This document shows, one piece after another, positions 33,273 through 34,055 of a stretch of 34,055 bases of DNA. The position numbers and the translations under genes were made by a program. The number at the start of each line of letters is the position of its first letter. The stretch's first letter is position 1. A model generated the notes under the pieces. The model was not told where the DNA came from. It saw only the letters and a program-made list of their open reading frames with translations, and made no database searches. The stretch comes from Erysipelotrichales bacterium (GTDB lineage: Bacteria > Bacillota_I > Bacilli_A > Erysipelotrichales > Erysipelotrichaceae): positions 1 to 34,055 of the forward strand of contig CAJTJP010000030.1 in the NCBI GenBank assembly GCA_910576855.1, in the 5' to 3' direction.

Positions 33273-34055
33273 GTGAAGTGCAAAAGTAACTTCCACATCA
33301 ATGTGAAGCAAGTGGAAATCAGTCTTACATCAATTTCCACTTCTATTTTAGTTGACTTTACTCTTACATTATGGTTCTCTTTTTGTATCTCCTGTCATGG
33401 CGGCGAAAGGAGAATTCTTATGTCTGCTCATAAACATTTAACACTTGAAGATCGTATTATGATTCATAGAGGTCTTGATAACTCATCCTCTCGTAAATCT
33501 ATTGCCGATACATCGGTAAGGATAAGTCCACTGTCTGTAAAGAAGTTAAACTTCATTCCTGTTCCAAACGTCTCAAACGTATTGGTGTTTCCCCTAAAGG
33601 CACTTATGATTGTATCCATATTGCAGATTGTGGCTTTAATCATTTCTGTACTTCTTCTTGTGATCGTATTCAAGCGATCCCTTGTAAGCGCAGGGATCAT
33701 ACTGTCGGCGTTTGTAATAGCTGTGATTTACGCAATTCCTGTAAACTTACCAAGCGCTTCTATGACGCTCAATTAGCTCATAAGGAATACCTCGAAAATT
33801 TTCACGACTCTAGGGAAGGCATTAATCTTACTACTTCTCAAGCTAAAAAACTTGGTGACCTCATTAAGCCGTATATCGACAATGGTCAATCGATTTACGC
33901 TGCGCTATCTGATCATCCGGAGATCACACAATGCGAAAAAACTATCTATAACTATATCAATCAAGGTGTCTTCTCCGTTAATGGGCTTATTAACTTGGAT
34001 CTTCGATTAAAGCCTTCTAGAAAACCGTCTAAAAAAGTGGTATCCAAAGTTCGTA
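33273..34055 (+). mobile_element. Left part of an IS30-type insertion sequence
   Basis: The terminal inverted repeat is 33273-33296, identical in reverse to 157-180. A noncoding leader with GTGGAAAT-like repeats follows, then AAAGGAG and the transposase gene. The element runs off the right edge. Target duplication cannot be checked because no copy is complete. Confidence 0.8.
33420..34055 (+). pseudogene. IS30-family transposase, frameshifted and cut by the window edge
   Basis: Begins MSAHKHLTLEDRIMIHRGLDN, the IS30 N-terminal helix-turn-helix pattern, after a GGCGAAAGGAG site. After residue 31 (near 33510-33514) the frame is lost. One added base would restore IADT-IGKDKSTVCKEVKLH, and the shifted frame stays open for 180 codons to the window end. 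It encodes a Cys-rich segment (YDCIHIADCGFNHFCTSSCD, then VCNSCDLRNSCKLTKRFYDAQ) and KTIYNYINQGVFSVNGLINLDL. The DDE catalytic part lies beyond the edge. The shift may be a true inactivating deletion or an assembly error at a repeat. Confidence 0.85.

Overview
The window looks like chromosomal DNA of a low-GC Gram-positive bacterium (Bacillota). Four things point there: the order dprA-topA-trmFO-xerC; the block rpsP-khpA-rimM-trmD-rplS-lepB-rbgA-rnhB; the block rimP-nusA-rnpM-ylxQ-infB-rbfA; and a T-box leader in front of leuS. The very long charged tail of NusA and the small hypothetical genes suggest an Erysipelotrichia-like lineage. That placement is inference, not something the sequence proves. 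Nearly every gene lies on the minus strand; only tmcAL-ydcF and the insertion sequence DNA at the two edges read on the plus strand.

Layout. 1-180 is the end of an IS30-type element, with a 24-bp terminal repeat at 157-180. 368-5589 (minus) holds dprA, topA, trmFO and xerC (DNA uptake processing, topology, tRNA m5U54, recombination). 5813-7547 is a small membrane operon: a hypothetical protein, short NfeD and an SPFH/stomatin protein. 7758-9240 holds rbgA and rnhB. 9311-10896 is an AT-rich two-gene insert: a Nudix hydrolase, then a protein joining an MrcB-like N-terminal domain to a DUF3883/NOV_C nuclease-like domain. 10952-11950 is an S66 LD-carboxypeptidase. 12272-15794 holds two tandem signal peptidases and the rpsP-khpA-rimM-trmD-rplS ribosome operon. 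15911-17308 is ffh, 17525-18310 an rlmA-type rRNA methyltransferase, and 18450-18737 a small Gln/Asn-rich protein that may be a spore protein. 18921-23877 is the nusA-infB operon. 24169-24865 is yceD-rpmF, followed upstream by an alpha/beta hydrolase. 26125-27854 (plus) is tmcAL-ydcF. 27902-32450 holds yebC, an MFS transporter and leuS with its T-box. 32788-33033 is a small membrane protein behind a long leader. 33273 to the end is the start of a second IS30-type element whose transposase is frameshifted.

Functionally most of the window is translation and ribosome assembly: S16, L19, L32, IF-2, RbfA, RimM, RimP, RbgA, SRP54, LeuRS and several tRNA/rRNA modification enzymes. Secretion genes are embedded among them (ffh, two lepB). 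Several transcripts carry visible control elements: the leuS T-box, a probable L19 leader, a hairpin leader before rimP, and a terminator-promoter overlap between ffh and rpsP.

The best candidate for a little-described system is the Nudix plus MrcB_N-DUF3883 pair. It is compositionally different from its neighbours, translationally coupled, and interrupts the conserved lepB-rbgA neighbourhood. The fused protein has a D-x17-ExK nuclease-like motif. I read it as a probable DNA-modification-dependent restriction or anti-phage module; this is inference from domain architecture.
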